Of a stretch of DNA of 32,754 nucleotides, positions 1 through 7,110 are shown piece by piece; position 1 is the stretch's first letter, and the number at the start of each line of letters is the position of its first letter. The notes beneath the pieces were generated by a model. The model made no database searches and was not told the origin of the DNA. It was given only the letters and a program-made list of their open reading frames with translations. Both the position numbers and the translations under genes were made by a program. Origin of the DNA: Cyanobacteria bacterium UBA1221 (GTDB taxonomy: Bacteria > Cyanobacteriota > Vampirovibrionia > Gastranaerophilales > Gastranaerophilaceae); contig DBXD01000003.1 of assembly GCA_002309425.1 (NCBI GenBank), forward strand, positions 1 through 32,754, given 5' to 3'.

Positions 1-150
1 ACTTCAGTCCACCAAATTATTATGTCCCTTCTGTACTATAATTGCACCTAATCAGGAACAGAAGTAAAATCAAGTAACATTGCATTTTTCAAGTATGCAC
101 TTGACATCAAATCACATAATTTGTAAAAATAAAATTTGCTATAATATTAA
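1..150. repeat. Long dispersed repeat, copy 1, with half REP palindrome
   Basis: Bases 31-150 match bases 4543-4662 over 120 positions with a single mismatch and no gap that I can find. The first 13 bases equal the right half of the REP palindrome at 4491-4508, cut by the window edge. The second, inverted REP of the other copy is missing here and replaced by a few bases near 26-30. The repeat ends in TGCTATAAT, an extended -10 box (138-146), with no good -35 box at 17 bases. It abuts a headless gene remnant. Seen directly; function unknown. Confidence 0.85.
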
Positions 151-369
151 GATAAGAAACAATTACCTCAATTAGACCCCTATATTAAGAATATTGAAAA
201 AATATGTTTTGATTTCCAGATAACAGATAAGAAATATGAATATAAATATTTTGATGAATTAGATAAAATAATGAGTTCTGCAGAAAATGAGCTTGGCCAA
301 ATGATAGATGTCAATACAGACGATCTTGCGAAATATATCCTTAAATCAGCGAAAAGTTTCAATCAATAG
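151..369 (+). pseudogene. Beheaded gene remnant downstream of repeat copy 1
   Basis: An open frame of 72 codons runs from the last base of the repeat to a TAG stop at 367-369. The TAA at the end of the repeat is its upstream in-frame stop, and the only in-frame ATG is at 271, leaving 32 residues after it. The translated tail is lysine- and aspartate-rich, looks soluble (contains FDELDKIMSSAENELGQM) and resembles the C-terminus of a real protein. I read it as the 3' end of a gene whose front was replaced by the repeat. I do not recognise the family. A spurious frame remains possible. Confidence 0.4.
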
Positions 370-513
370 AATTGCAGGGCCACAGGTAGTGCCAGCAAAA
401 TGAAATGCGCCCACCTCTGAAGATATACATATTCAAAAGCAACAGGGGAAATTTAATGTAAGTTTTAACCGACAGATTTTTTCGGCAAAGTCTACCCTGT
501 TTGTCTATAAATT
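370..513. other. Intergenic, with REP half-site remnant
   Basis: No gene seen. Bases 488-498 repeat the right edge of the inverted REP at 4531-4541 (AAGTCTACCCT), which suggests a decayed REP just downstream of the transporter gene that ends at 514. Confidence 0.4.
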
Positions 514-1395
514 TTATGCTTCATTATTACGTATTACACAAGTTACACCGAATATAACTAATATAATTCCTGCAAGAATTTTCAGGCTGATAGTTTCATT
601 AAACAACAGAACACCAAAAAATAGTGCCGTTATAGGTTCTAAAGCACCCAAGATTGCCGTTCTTGTTGCACCGATATATCTTATAGCACGGGTAATTGTT
701 TCGAGTGATATTATTGTTGGCAATATAGCCAGTCCTAATATACAAAGGAAACAAAACCAATTATTCAAAGGTTGAAGGTCTGCAAAAAATCTTAAATTGC
801 ACATGTAAACACTCAGTCCAAATAACATCACATAAAATACCAATTTATCATTATCTGTCTGTTTTAGTATTTTGGAGTGCTTTATTCCCACCATATAAAT
901 TGCATAAGAAACTGCTCCTAAAAGTACATAAATAAGGCCTTTTAAACTTATTGAAAGCCCCTCCTGACCATTATAAAGCAGGCAAATCCCGCTAATCACC
1001 AAAGCAAGTGCGAGCCAAATAACACGTGACACGTTCTCTTTGTATATAATTTTTGAAATCAGGGCAACAATAAGCGGATATACAAATAAAATTGTACAGG
1101 CAAGTCCCGAATCCATGTATTTAAAAGCTTCAAATATAAATATGTCAGAATAAGCAAATATGACAGCAAAAAGAAATAATCCCAAAAACTCTTTAAAAGT
1201 TATCTTAAAAGATATTTGTTTGAATAATTTTAACCATAAACCATAAATTATAGTTGCCGACAAATATCTGTAAAACAAAACAGAATTTACCCCTAATCCG
1301 TTTGCATACAAAGGAAGTGCAAACAATGGATTTGTCCCGTAGCCGATTGCTGCCGTTATTCCGTTTAAATATCCTTTTGCAGTATCAGATTTCAT
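514..1395 (-). CDS. EamA/DMT family permease
   Basis: A 293-residue polytopic membrane protein of the drug/metabolite transporter superfamily. It has about ten hydrophobic segments, two EamA-like halves and the typical C-terminal half motif GALEPITALFFGVLLFNE. It probably exports or imports a small metabolite; the substrate cannot be told from sequence. The frame extends to a GTG at 1401, but AAGGTG lies just ahead of the ATG at 1393-1395, so I choose that start (MKSDTAKGY). It lies 69 bases downstream of the phosphotransferase gene on the same strand, so the two probably form an operon; a kinase beside a permease suggests salvage or uptake of an amino alcohol or similar compound, which is inference. 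Confidence 0.85.
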   Translation of the reverse strand: MKSDTAKGYLNGITAAIGYGTNPLFALPLYANGLGVNSVLFYRYLSATIIYGLWLKLFKQISFKITFKEFLGLFLFAVIFAYSDIFIFEAFKYMDSGLACTILFVYPLIVALISKIIYKENVSRVIWLALALVISGICLLYNGQEGLSISLKGLIYVLLGAVSYAIYMVGIKHSKILKQTDNDKLVFYVMLFGLSVYMCNLRFFADLQPLNNWFCFLCILGLAILPTIISLETITRAIRYIGATRTAILGALEPITALFFGVLLFNETISLKILAGIILVIFGVTCVIRNNEA

Positions 1396-1464
1396 CAACA
1401 CACCTTAGTAATGATAATATCATAAACAAATTACCGACAAATATTTTATTTACACACGTATATT

Positions 1465-2478
1465 TTATTGTTTTAACGCATTAGTTAAACTTTCAACGTC
1501 ATTAAAGGAATATCCGCTAATGCCTTCATTTAACCAATATTGATTTTCTTCCGAATCACCGAATGTTTGAATAATGTACTGAGTTTGCAGGATATGCATG
1601 GCATTGGCAAGTTTATAAAATGTTCCGAATATTTCCAATTCATAATTTGTTAATTTGTTGTATTTGTTATATTCGCTTAATAGCAGTGAAATATTTTCAT
1701 AAGTTTTATCTTTTGATTTTTTATCCAAACACATATTACAGGAAATTACGGCTAAATCAATTATTCTCGGCAGATAATCAGATACGGCAAAATCAATAAT
1801 CCATACTTTGGAATTTTTATCAATCATAACATTTGTGCTGATAATATCCCCATGGACAAATCCTTTGGGCAGATTATCAAAATTAATATTATTTAATTCA
1901 GTTAATAATCTGTCAAATTCTTTTTTGTATTTATCCGGAAGATATTTTCTTTTTTTTGCGTATTCTTGTTTAAAATTTATAATGGCCCATGAATCATATA
2001 TAAAGTTCGGTCTTATATCCAAATTATTAATCATTGCGGTTTGTTTTGCCAATTCTTTTATTACATCAGACCCAGGTTTCTCTTTTAGTTCAAAATAATT
2101 CTTACCGCTGATGTATTCAAACACACATATATCATAATGGTTCCCGTTGTACTCTAATGGTAAATTAATATCTCCGTTAAATAACAAAGGCTTTGGAAAA
2201 CTGATTTCACTTTTTGCAACAGCACGTATTCTTTCCAGATAGTTTTTAATATCTTGAGAAGTTCTTTCCTTGTTAAAAATTTTAACGAAGTATTTTCCTT
2301 TGGTCGTCGTTAAACAATAATTATAATCTTCATACCCGATAGTTATTAATTCATTTGAAATATAGTTGCCAAAATCATAATTATTACAAATCAGTTCTGA
2401 AATATTTTTCAAATCTGTATTTAATTCTATTCTTTTGTTGAAATTTTTAAGCTCAAATTTATCCATTATAACTACCAT
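1465..2478 (-). CDS. Phosphotransferase with APH/choline-kinase fold
   Basis: A 337-residue soluble kinase-like protein. The catalytic loop HGDIISTNVM (H209, D211, N216) and the metal-binding IDF (D229) are the two signature motifs of the aminoglycoside phosphotransferase/homoserine kinase II/choline kinase family; a candidate ATP-binding lysine sits in YFVKIF (K66). The substrate is unknown. Family members phosphorylate homoserine, choline, sugars or aminoglycosides, and nothing here argues for antibiotic resistance. The start is uncertain: GGAG is only one base from the ATG at 2478 and 13 bases from an in-frame ATG at 2466. It is the first gene of a likely two-gene operon with the EamA permease. 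Confidence 0.85.
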   Translation of the reverse strand: MVVIMDKFELKNFNKRIELNTDLKNISELICNNYDFGNYISNELITIGYEDYNYCLTTTKGKYFVKIFNKERTSQDIKNYLERIRAVAKSEISFPKPLLFNGDINLPLEYNGNHYDICVFEYISGKNYFELKEKPGSDVIKELAKQTAMINNLDIRPNFIYDSWAIINFKQEYAKKRKYLPDKYKKEFDRLLTELNNINFDNLPKGFVHGDIISTNVMIDKNSKVWIIDFAVSDYLPRIIDLAVISCNMCLDKKSKDKTYENISLLLSEYNKYNKLTNYELEIFGTFYKLANAMHILQTQYIIQTFGDSEENQYWLNEGISGYSFNDVESLTNALKQ

Positions 2479-2519
2479 ACTCCGAAAATATTATATCACG
2501 TTTACCCAATAAGCTGTAA

Positions 2520-2557
2520 AATAACGGTCGGTTTAAGGAGAAATAACAACAATTTTT
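2520..2557. repeat. 38-nt dispersed repeat, copy A
   Basis: Aligned without gaps to 4772-4809, 30 of 38 positions match. Seven of the eight differences are transitions. The shared core is GTCGGTTT. It lies in the divergent space upstream of the phosphotransferase gene. Nature unknown; possibly a decayed mobile or regulatory element. Confidence 0.5.
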
Positions 2558-2569
2558 AGAATCTCAAAA

Positions 2570-2600
2570 TTTGCAGGTCAGTCAGTGACTGACCTGCAAA
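2570..2600. promoter_or_regulatory. 31-bp perfect palindrome in a divergent promoter region
   Basis: Bases 2570-2584 are the exact reverse complement of 2586-2600, with one central base (2585). The core is GCAGGTCAGTCA. There is no T-run on the plus side, and it lies between two divergent genes (starts at 2478 and 2730), so a terminator role for either is unlikely. It may be an operator, a REP-like element or an RNA hairpin in the 2730 leader. Two TATAAT hexamers lie downstream (2667-2672 and 2674-2679). Confidence 0.6.
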
Positions 2601-2729
2601 CTAAAACTATATATAAAATTGTCATATTTATCATTTAATATATCTATATGATTTTTTATTTACACTTATAATCTATAATCTACGTTAGTTGTAAATAGTA
2701 ATACTAAGAATATAAATAAGGAGAAAAAG

Positions 2730-3140
2730 ATGGAAAATGAAGTTATAGAGAACAATTCCGGGCAGGGCGAAAATATCACAGTACCGGAAGCAGTCGCAGA
2801 TAAATTCAACTGGGGCGCTTTTCTTTTGACATGGATATGGGGCCTTGGAAACAAAAGTTATATTACTCTGCTTATAATATTAACCATTTTTTTAGCATTT
2901 ATTCCTTTTGTCAATCTGATTACAGGTATGGTTCAACTTGGTCTGGCAATCTGGTTCGGTATTAAAGGAAACGAATGGGCATGGAAAAACAAAAAATTTG
3001 AAAGTATTGAAGCTTTTCATTCATATCAAAAGAAGTGGGCTATTGCAGGAACTATTCTTGCTGTATTAAGCATTCTATTAGCAATTACAGCAATAATTAT
3101 TTTAACTGTTGTAGCAATGAGCGGAATGGCAGCTGACTAA
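2730..3140 (+). CDS. Small membrane protein with WG/KGNEWAW domain
   Basis: A 136-residue protein: a short acidic N-terminus, then FNWGAFLLTWIWGLGNKSYI, two or three hydrophobic segments, a conserved cytosolic-looking patch GIKGNEWAWKNKKF, and a final long hydrophobic helix. It resembles the DUF2628-like small membrane proteins of Firmicutes and related gut bacteria; the function of these is unknown to me. AAGGAG lies 8 bases before the ATG. The next gene begins 15 bases after the stop and carries the same domain, so they are probably an operon that arose by duplication. Confidence 0.75.
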   Translation: MENEVIENNSGQGENITVPEAVADKFNWGAFLLTWIWGLGNKSYITLLIILTIFLAFIPFVNLITGMVQLGLAIWFGIKGNEWAWKNKKFESIEAFHSYQKKWAIAGTILAVLSILLAITAIIILTVVAMSGMAAD

Positions 3141-3155
3141 ATATAGGGCATAATT

Positions 3156-4391
3156 ATGACGGAAAATCTGGATATAAATACCAAATTTTACAGTTATGAC
3201 GGGATTCTCGGCAGGAGAGATTACTGCGTTAATATAATATATATTAGTGCAATTTCTTACGCCGTAAACATTCCATTCATACTGTATTGGTTTATTAAAT
3301 GTTCATCTTTAGAGGATATTTTCAAGTTCAATACTATATTTTTGAATTCACCGTTTGTACTAAAATTTATAACACTACTCGGTTCAATAGCTCTATTGGT
3401 TCTTTTAATACCAACCGTCCACAGACGTGTCAGAGATCTTTTCGCTCAAACCAATAAATACATAACTGCGGTTTTTGGGATACTTTTCGGACTGACAACT
3501 TTTTGGTATTTGTTTCCGTTCAACATAGATATAATAACTCATTTAGTCGCATGGGTTGCAGGATTGTGTTTACTTTTTATACCCGGTAAAGTTACCTCAA
3601 AACTGCCTTATGACTATACCAAGATTTTTAACTGGGGAGCATATTTTGGGACTTGGATATGGGGGCTTTACAATAAATCATATATAACACTGTTTATGTG
3701 GGCAGTAGGTTCAACACCATTAAGAGGACTATTCCAGATATATTGCGGACTAAAAGGGAATGAATGGGCATATAAAGGTAAAAAATGGAATGATGTTGAA
3801 GCTTTTAATAAATCACAAGAAAAGCAGACAATATTCTTTATATGTCTAAACTTTTTAATTATTCCGGCTTTATTGATGTTACCAATAATATTACTTATAG
3901 CTCTGGTCATAACTTTTGCATCCGCAGATTCCCAGAACAGACCCGCCGTTAATCAGATAACTTCTCCACCGGCTATAGAACAACAGGTCAATCAGGATGA
4001 TGAATCTCAGGAAAAAGTTGAATTAGACGGCATATATAAGACAATGGCATATTTTTATTTTGATTCATATGATTTTTCTGAGGATGAATATAAGTTTTAT
4101 GTGTCAGAAGAAGACTGGAAAAAATATACTATATTAGAGAAGCTAGATTTAATGAGCAGAGCTCAAAAAATATCTAAAGGGTATCGATACAAAGTTAATC
4201 AAAAAAAATACCCAAATAAATGCACACGTACATCGAATTATGATGAATTAAATAAAATAAAAATATATTCTACTGAAAAACACCAGTTGTTGGGTGAATT
4301 TAATGAGGACATAGATTATAAGAATATTTCGGCAAAAGATGCTTTCAAAAGTGTGTTTAAAATGTGGAAGTTTTATGAAATAGAAAAATAA
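3156..4391 (+). CDS. DUF805-WG fusion membrane protein with soluble C-terminal domain
   Basis: A 411-residue protein with three parts. Residues 1-150 resemble DUF805 (YSYDGILGRRDY near the start, then HRRVRDLF, with four hydrophobic segments). Residues about 155-260 repeat the domain of the preceding gene (FNWGAYFGTWIWGLYNKSYI and GLKGNEWAYKGKKW). Residues about 285-411 form a charged, tyrosine-rich soluble domain that I do not recognise. AGGG sits 7 bases ahead of the ATG. The shared order (membrane DUF805 plus WG domain) suggests a membrane scaffold or sensor, but no activity can be assigned. Confidence 0.75.
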   Translation: MTENLDINTKFYSYDGILGRRDYCVNIIYISAISYAVNIPFILYWFIKCSSLEDIFKFNTIFLNSPFVLKFITLLGSIALLVLLIPTVHRRVRDLFAQTNKYITAVFGILFGLTTFWYLFPFNIDIITHLVAWVAGLCLLFIPGKVTSKLPYDYTKIFNWGAYFGTWIWGLYNKSYITLFMWAVGSTPLRGLFQIYCGLKGNEWAYKGKKWNDVEAFNKSQEKQTIFFICLNFLIIPALLMLPIILLIALVITFASADSQNRPAVNQITSPPAIEQQVNQDDESQEKVELDGIYKTMAYFYFDSYDFSEDEYKFYVSEEDWKKYTILEKLDLMSRAQKISKGYRYKVNQKKYPNKCTRTSNYDELNKIKIYSTEKHQLLGEFNEDIDYKNISAKDAFKSVFKMWKFYEIEK

Positions 4392-4486
4392 AAAGTCCTG
4401 CCAAAATATTTTTTGCACCAGATAATCTGTTTGTAGAACAACAGTAGTTTTGAGAATTTTTAACCGTGTATTTGATAATTTCAAAA

Positions 4487-4543
4487 GTAGGGTGGACTTC
4501 AGTCCACCATATTGTTATGTCGGTAGACTAAAGTCTACCCTAC
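4487..4543. repeat. REPIN-like pair of inverted REP palindromes
   Basis: GTAG (4487-4490) precedes a perfect hairpin GGTGGACT-TC-AGTCCACC (4491-4508). After a 13-base spacer comes a second perfect hairpin GGTAGACT-AA-AGTCTACC (4522-4539) followed by CTAC (4540-4543), the reverse complement of GTAG. A GTAG tetranucleotide ahead of a palindrome, in two inverted copies, is the known layout of REP/REPIN elements mobilised by RAYT (TnpA-REP) transposases. No RAYT gene is present in this window, so any mobilisation would have to be in trans. Confidence 0.75.
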
Positions 4544-4662
4544 TGTACTATAATTGCACCTAATCAGAAACAGAAGTAAAATCAAGTAACATTGCATTTT
4601 TCAAGTATGCACTTGACATCAAATCACATAATTTGTAAAAATAAAATTTGCTATAATATTAA
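4543..4662. repeat. Long dispersed repeat, copy 2
   Basis: 120 bp, 119 matching bases 31-150. It joins the REPIN directly on its left and ends in the same extended -10 box (TGCTATAAT, 4650-4658). What follows it differs from what follows copy 1. It could be the body of a small non-autonomous mobile element, a duplicated promoter or an RNA gene. Confidence 0.85.
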
Positions 4663-4771
4663 AAATTTTTAACATTTACGCAAACTGAACCCTCGTCTAT
4701 TGGGGAAGCCATGGGGAAACAAATTTTTGTACCGTTACTTTTTGGCGTACAGAACACTATTATTAGTGTAT

Positions 4772-4809
4772 AATAACAGTCGGTTTGAGAAAAAGTAACG
4801 ATAATTTTG
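4772..4809. repeat. 38-nt dispersed repeat, copy B
   Basis: Second copy of the element at 2520-2557. It is preceded by a small hairpin CACTA-TTAT-TAGTG (4755-4768). Confidence 0.5.
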
Positions 4810-4983
4810 ATAATTTTTATATAAAATTTCCAAAAATTTTCGGTAAATGACACATTTAAAAATGTAGATAATGTCTTGAAAGTCAGCAGGTTATGCAATG
4901 CCTAACAAACAAAAACAATATACTTATATTATTGACAATATGCATAATTATTTTATATAATCAGGCTGGAGGATTATTAAATT

Positions 4984-5514
4984 ATGATTAACAGGCAAAA
5001 AGGTTTACCTGCAATAATAGATTCAGATACAAAAGTCATAATAATTGGTACTTTTCCGTCTGAAGTTTCTCGAAATAACTGTGAATATTATGCAAATGAA
5101 GAAAAAAATGATTTTTGGAATACAATTAGAAAAAAGTACAATGTAAATTTATGTAGTTATAACGAAAAACTAAATTGCCTTGCACAGCATGGGATTGGAT
5201 TATGGGATATACTTTGTTCTTGCTATATCGAAGGCAGTAAAAATAAAACAATACAATATGATGAAAAACAAGATTACAATAAACTATTTGAAAAAATACT
5301 AAATTCAAATATTAATAAAATAATAATAAATGGTACATCCAAAAATAAAGGAACAAAATATTTTTTTAATAAATACCTAAAATATATAAAACAATTTAAA
5401 AATGTCGAACTGCCCAAAAAGATAAAAATCGTATATTTACATATGCAAGTTGGACAGTATTATAGAAATAACAGAGAAGAGATAATGAAAGAATGGCTAG
5501 AAGAACTGCCTTAA
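4984..5514 (+). CDS. Uracil-DNA glycosylase superfamily, family-6-like (hypoxanthine-DNA glycosylase)
   Basis: A 176-residue soluble protein. The motif IIIGTFPSEVS (residues 19-29), then YYANEEKNDFW (35-45), then GIGLWDIL (about 71-78) and a C-terminal INGTS turn match the order of motifs in the family-6 UDG/DNA-deoxyinosine glycosylase group, in which the YY...N.FW segment carries the catalytic Asn. It would remove deaminated bases in base-excision repair. The usual length for the family is close to this. GGAGG sits 11 bases before the ATG. A small ORF overlaps its last 22 bases. Codon use is strongly AT-biased, like the neighbouring accessory stretch. Confidence 0.75.
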   Translation: MINRQKGLPAIIDSDTKVIIIGTFPSEVSRNNCEYYANEEKNDFWNTIRKKYNVNLCSYNEKLNCLAQHGIGLWDILCSCYIEGSKNKTIQYDEKQDYNKLFEKILNSNINKIIINGTSKNKGTKYFFNKYLKYIKQFKNVELPKKIKIVYLHMQVGQYYRNNREEIMKEWLEELP

Positions 5515-5720
5515 ATAATGATGAAGAATGTTGGTTTCCATCTGAAGAAGAATTAAATAACATGGATTGGAGTAAATATATTTCTTTAAACAAAAAGGTT
5601 AAACTTAAAGCTCAACCTCCGATGTCTAAGTTAGAATGGAAAATAAAATGTTTTATTCATAGAATTAGAAATAGAATAAATAGATTTTTATTGTATTTTT
5701 CATCAGATAATGAATATTAA
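5493..5720 (+). CDS. Small basic hypothetical protein overlapping the glycosylase gene
   Basis: A 75-residue frame that starts 22 bases inside the preceding gene, an arrangement typical of translational coupling. The N-terminal half is acidic (FPSEEELNNMDW) and the C-terminal half is basic with a possible amphipathic or membrane-associating helix (RIRNRINRFLLYF). No recognised domain and only a weak ribosome-binding site; an alternative ATG is at 5562. Composition looks protein-like, but it may be spurious. Confidence 0.5.
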   Translation: MARRTALNNDEECWFPSEEELNNMDWSKYISLNKKVKLKAQPPMSKLEWKIKCFIHRIRNRINRFLLYFSSDNEY

Positions 5721-5929
5721 CATACTGTGACTGTGTTTGTTACTTTAGTTGGTTTATAATTTTCTCTGCAGTTAGGTTTACATTTTGTAAAACTTTCAAA
5801 TAGTACTGCCACCAAATTAAAAAGTCCTATTTCGCAGCTGCCTGCTTACTTTATATGACGGCAAATCCAAAAAATATTTTGTCATAGCATAGGACAAAAT
5901 TGGACACAAATTCCGCATATTGGACAGTT

Positions 5930-5955
5930 TAAAAAACAGAACCGGGAACCGGTTC
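5930..5955 (-). terminator. Second hairpin terminator downstream of tRNA-Leu
   Basis: On the minus strand, GAACCGG-TTC-CCGGTTC is followed by TGTTTTTT. The 7-bp GC-rich stem occupies 5939-5945 and 5949-5955. It would back up the terminator at 5965-5991. Confidence 0.5.
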
Positions 5956-5964
5956 GACTCCGGT

Positions 5965-5991
5965 ATTAAAAAAGACCTCCTGAGAGGTCTT
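5965..5991 (-). terminator. Rho-independent terminator of tRNA-Leu
   Basis: Reading on the minus strand, AAGACCTC-TCAG-GAGGTCTT (8-bp perfect stem, 5972-5991) is followed by a T-run and sits directly after the tRNA 3' end. Confidence 0.8.
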
Positions 5992-5992
5992 A

Positions 5993-6081
5993 TGGTGCCG
6001 AAGGCCGGAGTCGAACCGGCACGTGGGGTGAACCACACCAGATTTTGAGTCTGGCACGTCTACCAATTTCATCACTTCGGC
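5993..6081 (-). tRNA. tRNA-Leu (anticodon CAA)
   Basis: An 89-nt class II tRNA including encoded CCA. The acceptor stem is GCCGAAG/CTTCGGC. The anticodon stem CCAGA/TCTGG has the loop CTCAAAA, giving anticodon CAA. A long variable arm (GTGG...CCAC) and the T-arm GCCGG-TTCGACT-CCGGC are complete. It decodes UUG leucine codons. Confidence 0.95.
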
Positions 6082-6109
6082 TTGAGTAACAAAATCTGTC
6101 CGTATGAAT

Positions 6110-6137
6110 ATAATATCAAAAACAAAATAAATATCAA
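6110..6137 (-). promoter_or_regulatory. Putative tRNA-Leu promoter
   Basis: On the minus strand, TTGATA (6132-6137) and TATTAT (6110-6115) are 16 bases apart. The predicted start is about 20 bases upstream of the mature tRNA. Confidence 0.45.
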
Positions 6138-6162
6138 CAAATTTTATACTTTAATTAAAATC

Positions 6163-6190
6163 TTTACTTTTTTTTGAATATCCTTAAAAT
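6163..6190 (+). promoter_or_regulatory. Putative promoter of the gene at 6256
   Basis: TTTACT (6163-6168) and TAAAAT (6185-6190) are separated by 16 bases, about 65 bases before the start codon. Confidence 0.35.
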
Positions 6191-6255
6191 ATAGAAAGTA
6201 GTACAGGTTAAAATCCCGTTTCATAAAATAAAATTAGATTATCAGTTGAGGTTAA

Positions 6256-7032
6256 ATGAAAAATAAATTTATTGTATTGGCAATATTCGCTTTACTCACA
6301 GGTACAGTAGCAAATTCTGCCCCCCTGACAGGCGGTGTGACCGAAATCGGCGGAGGCAACACGGTGGTTGATGCAAAAACCAACACACCAATCGAGGGTG
6401 CCATAATTTCTATCCCTCAATTAGGCTATAAAACGAAAACAGACGAAAGAGGTGCGTTTTCTCTCAATGCTACCGTCAACGACGAAACAATTATGTCCGT
6501 CAATAAAACAGGATACCGCCCGTTTTCCGTAACCATAGACAAAAATATTGCATCAAAACCGCTCATTATAGGGATTCAAAAAAGCGAGGTTATGGATGTG
6601 GTGATTGATGACAGCATGCTGCATCTCGGTGACGATACTTTTTCATCGGGTTCGGCAAATTCCGGTGATTTCCGGCTCAAAGCACTTGGACCTACATATG
6701 TAAAACGCTTTAAAATGACCTCAAATACTCTTAATTGCGAAAACTATCTTGTTATCGGTTCTGTTATCGGAGTCGATACTCTTATGGCACACAAAATGAA
6801 ACAAAACAATATCGAGTCATACTCCAGCGCACCGGAAATTTATTTTAACGGCAAAAAAATTGCAGAAATTAAACTTAACGGAGATAATCAGAGAATCAAG
6901 CTGCCCCGCTCTGCCATTAATCCCGATAACGTCAATGAAATCGTGATACAAACTGGAGTTAATCTGTTCAACAAAGCAAGATTGGACTATGACGATATTG
7001 AAATAATGAATCTTTCAATAGAATCCGAATAA
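6256..7032 (+). CDS. Secreted carboxypeptidase-regulatory-like (CarboxypepD_reg) protein
   Basis: A 258-residue exported protein. Residues 1-22 form a classical signal peptide ending in ANSA. Residues about 38-110 read as a carboxypeptidase regulatory-like or CnaB-like beta sandwich (VVDAKTNTPIEGAIISIP, then TKTDERGAFSL, then KTGYRPFSVTI). The last 130 residues are beta-rich with no named family (IYFNGKKIAEIKLN, then EIVIQTGVN), reminiscent of a carbohydrate-binding sandwich. Role unknown; probably an envelope or surface protein. It has its own promoter candidate and a strong terminator, so it is likely monocistronic. Confidence 0.75.
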   Translation: MKNKFIVLAIFALLTGTVANSAPLTGGVTEIGGGNTVVDAKTNTPIEGAIISIPQLGYKTKTDERGAFSLNATVNDETIMSVNKTGYRPFSVTIDKNIASKPLIIGIQKSEVMDVVIDDSMLHLGDDTFSSGSANSGDFRLKALGPTYVKRFKMTSNTLNCENYLVIGSVIGVDTLMAHKMKQNNIESYSSAPEIYFNGKKIAEIKLNGDNQRIKLPRSAINPDNVNEIVIQTGVNLFNKARLDYDDIEIMNLSIESE

Positions 7033-7040
7033 GCAAACTA

Positions 7041-7069
7041 AAAAGCCGCCCATTTAACCGGCGGCTTTT
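7041..7069. terminator. Bidirectional hairpin terminator
   Basis: Perfect 10-bp stem AAAAGCCGCC (7041-7050) with GGCGGCTTTT (7060-7069) and a 9-base loop. T-runs on both strands serve the convergent genes ending at 7032 and 7111. Confidence 0.9.
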
Positions 7070-7110
7070 GTTATATATATAAAATCACATTACTTAAATT
7101 AGCAAATTCC

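Larger units (their letters stand above)
4392..4983. other. Gene-free accessory spacer with repeats
   Basis: This 592-bp stretch holds a complete REPIN-like element, the second copy of the 120-bp repeat and the second copy of the 38-nt repeat. Bases 4443-4455 resemble the core of the 38-nt repeat once more. The minus-strand frame at 4659-4898 lacks any domain or ribosome-binding site, so I do not call a gene. Confidence 0.6.

Noticed and set aside
1465..2478. Aminoglycoside resistance gene
   Set aside because: Only the general APH-fold kinase motifs are present; these are shared with homoserine, choline and sugar kinases, and the neighbour is a permease.
4659..4898. A minus-strand frame of 79 codons beside repeat copy 2
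   Set aside because: No start signal, aromatic-rich low-complexity translation, and it runs through the 38-nt repeat.
5817..6038. A minus-strand frame through the tRNA region
   Set aside because: It crosses the tRNA-Leu gene and both terminators, so it is a shadow.
5930..6081. Phage or ICE attachment site at tRNA-Leu
   Set aside because: The T-arm match is inverted, not direct, and no integrase gene lies nearby.
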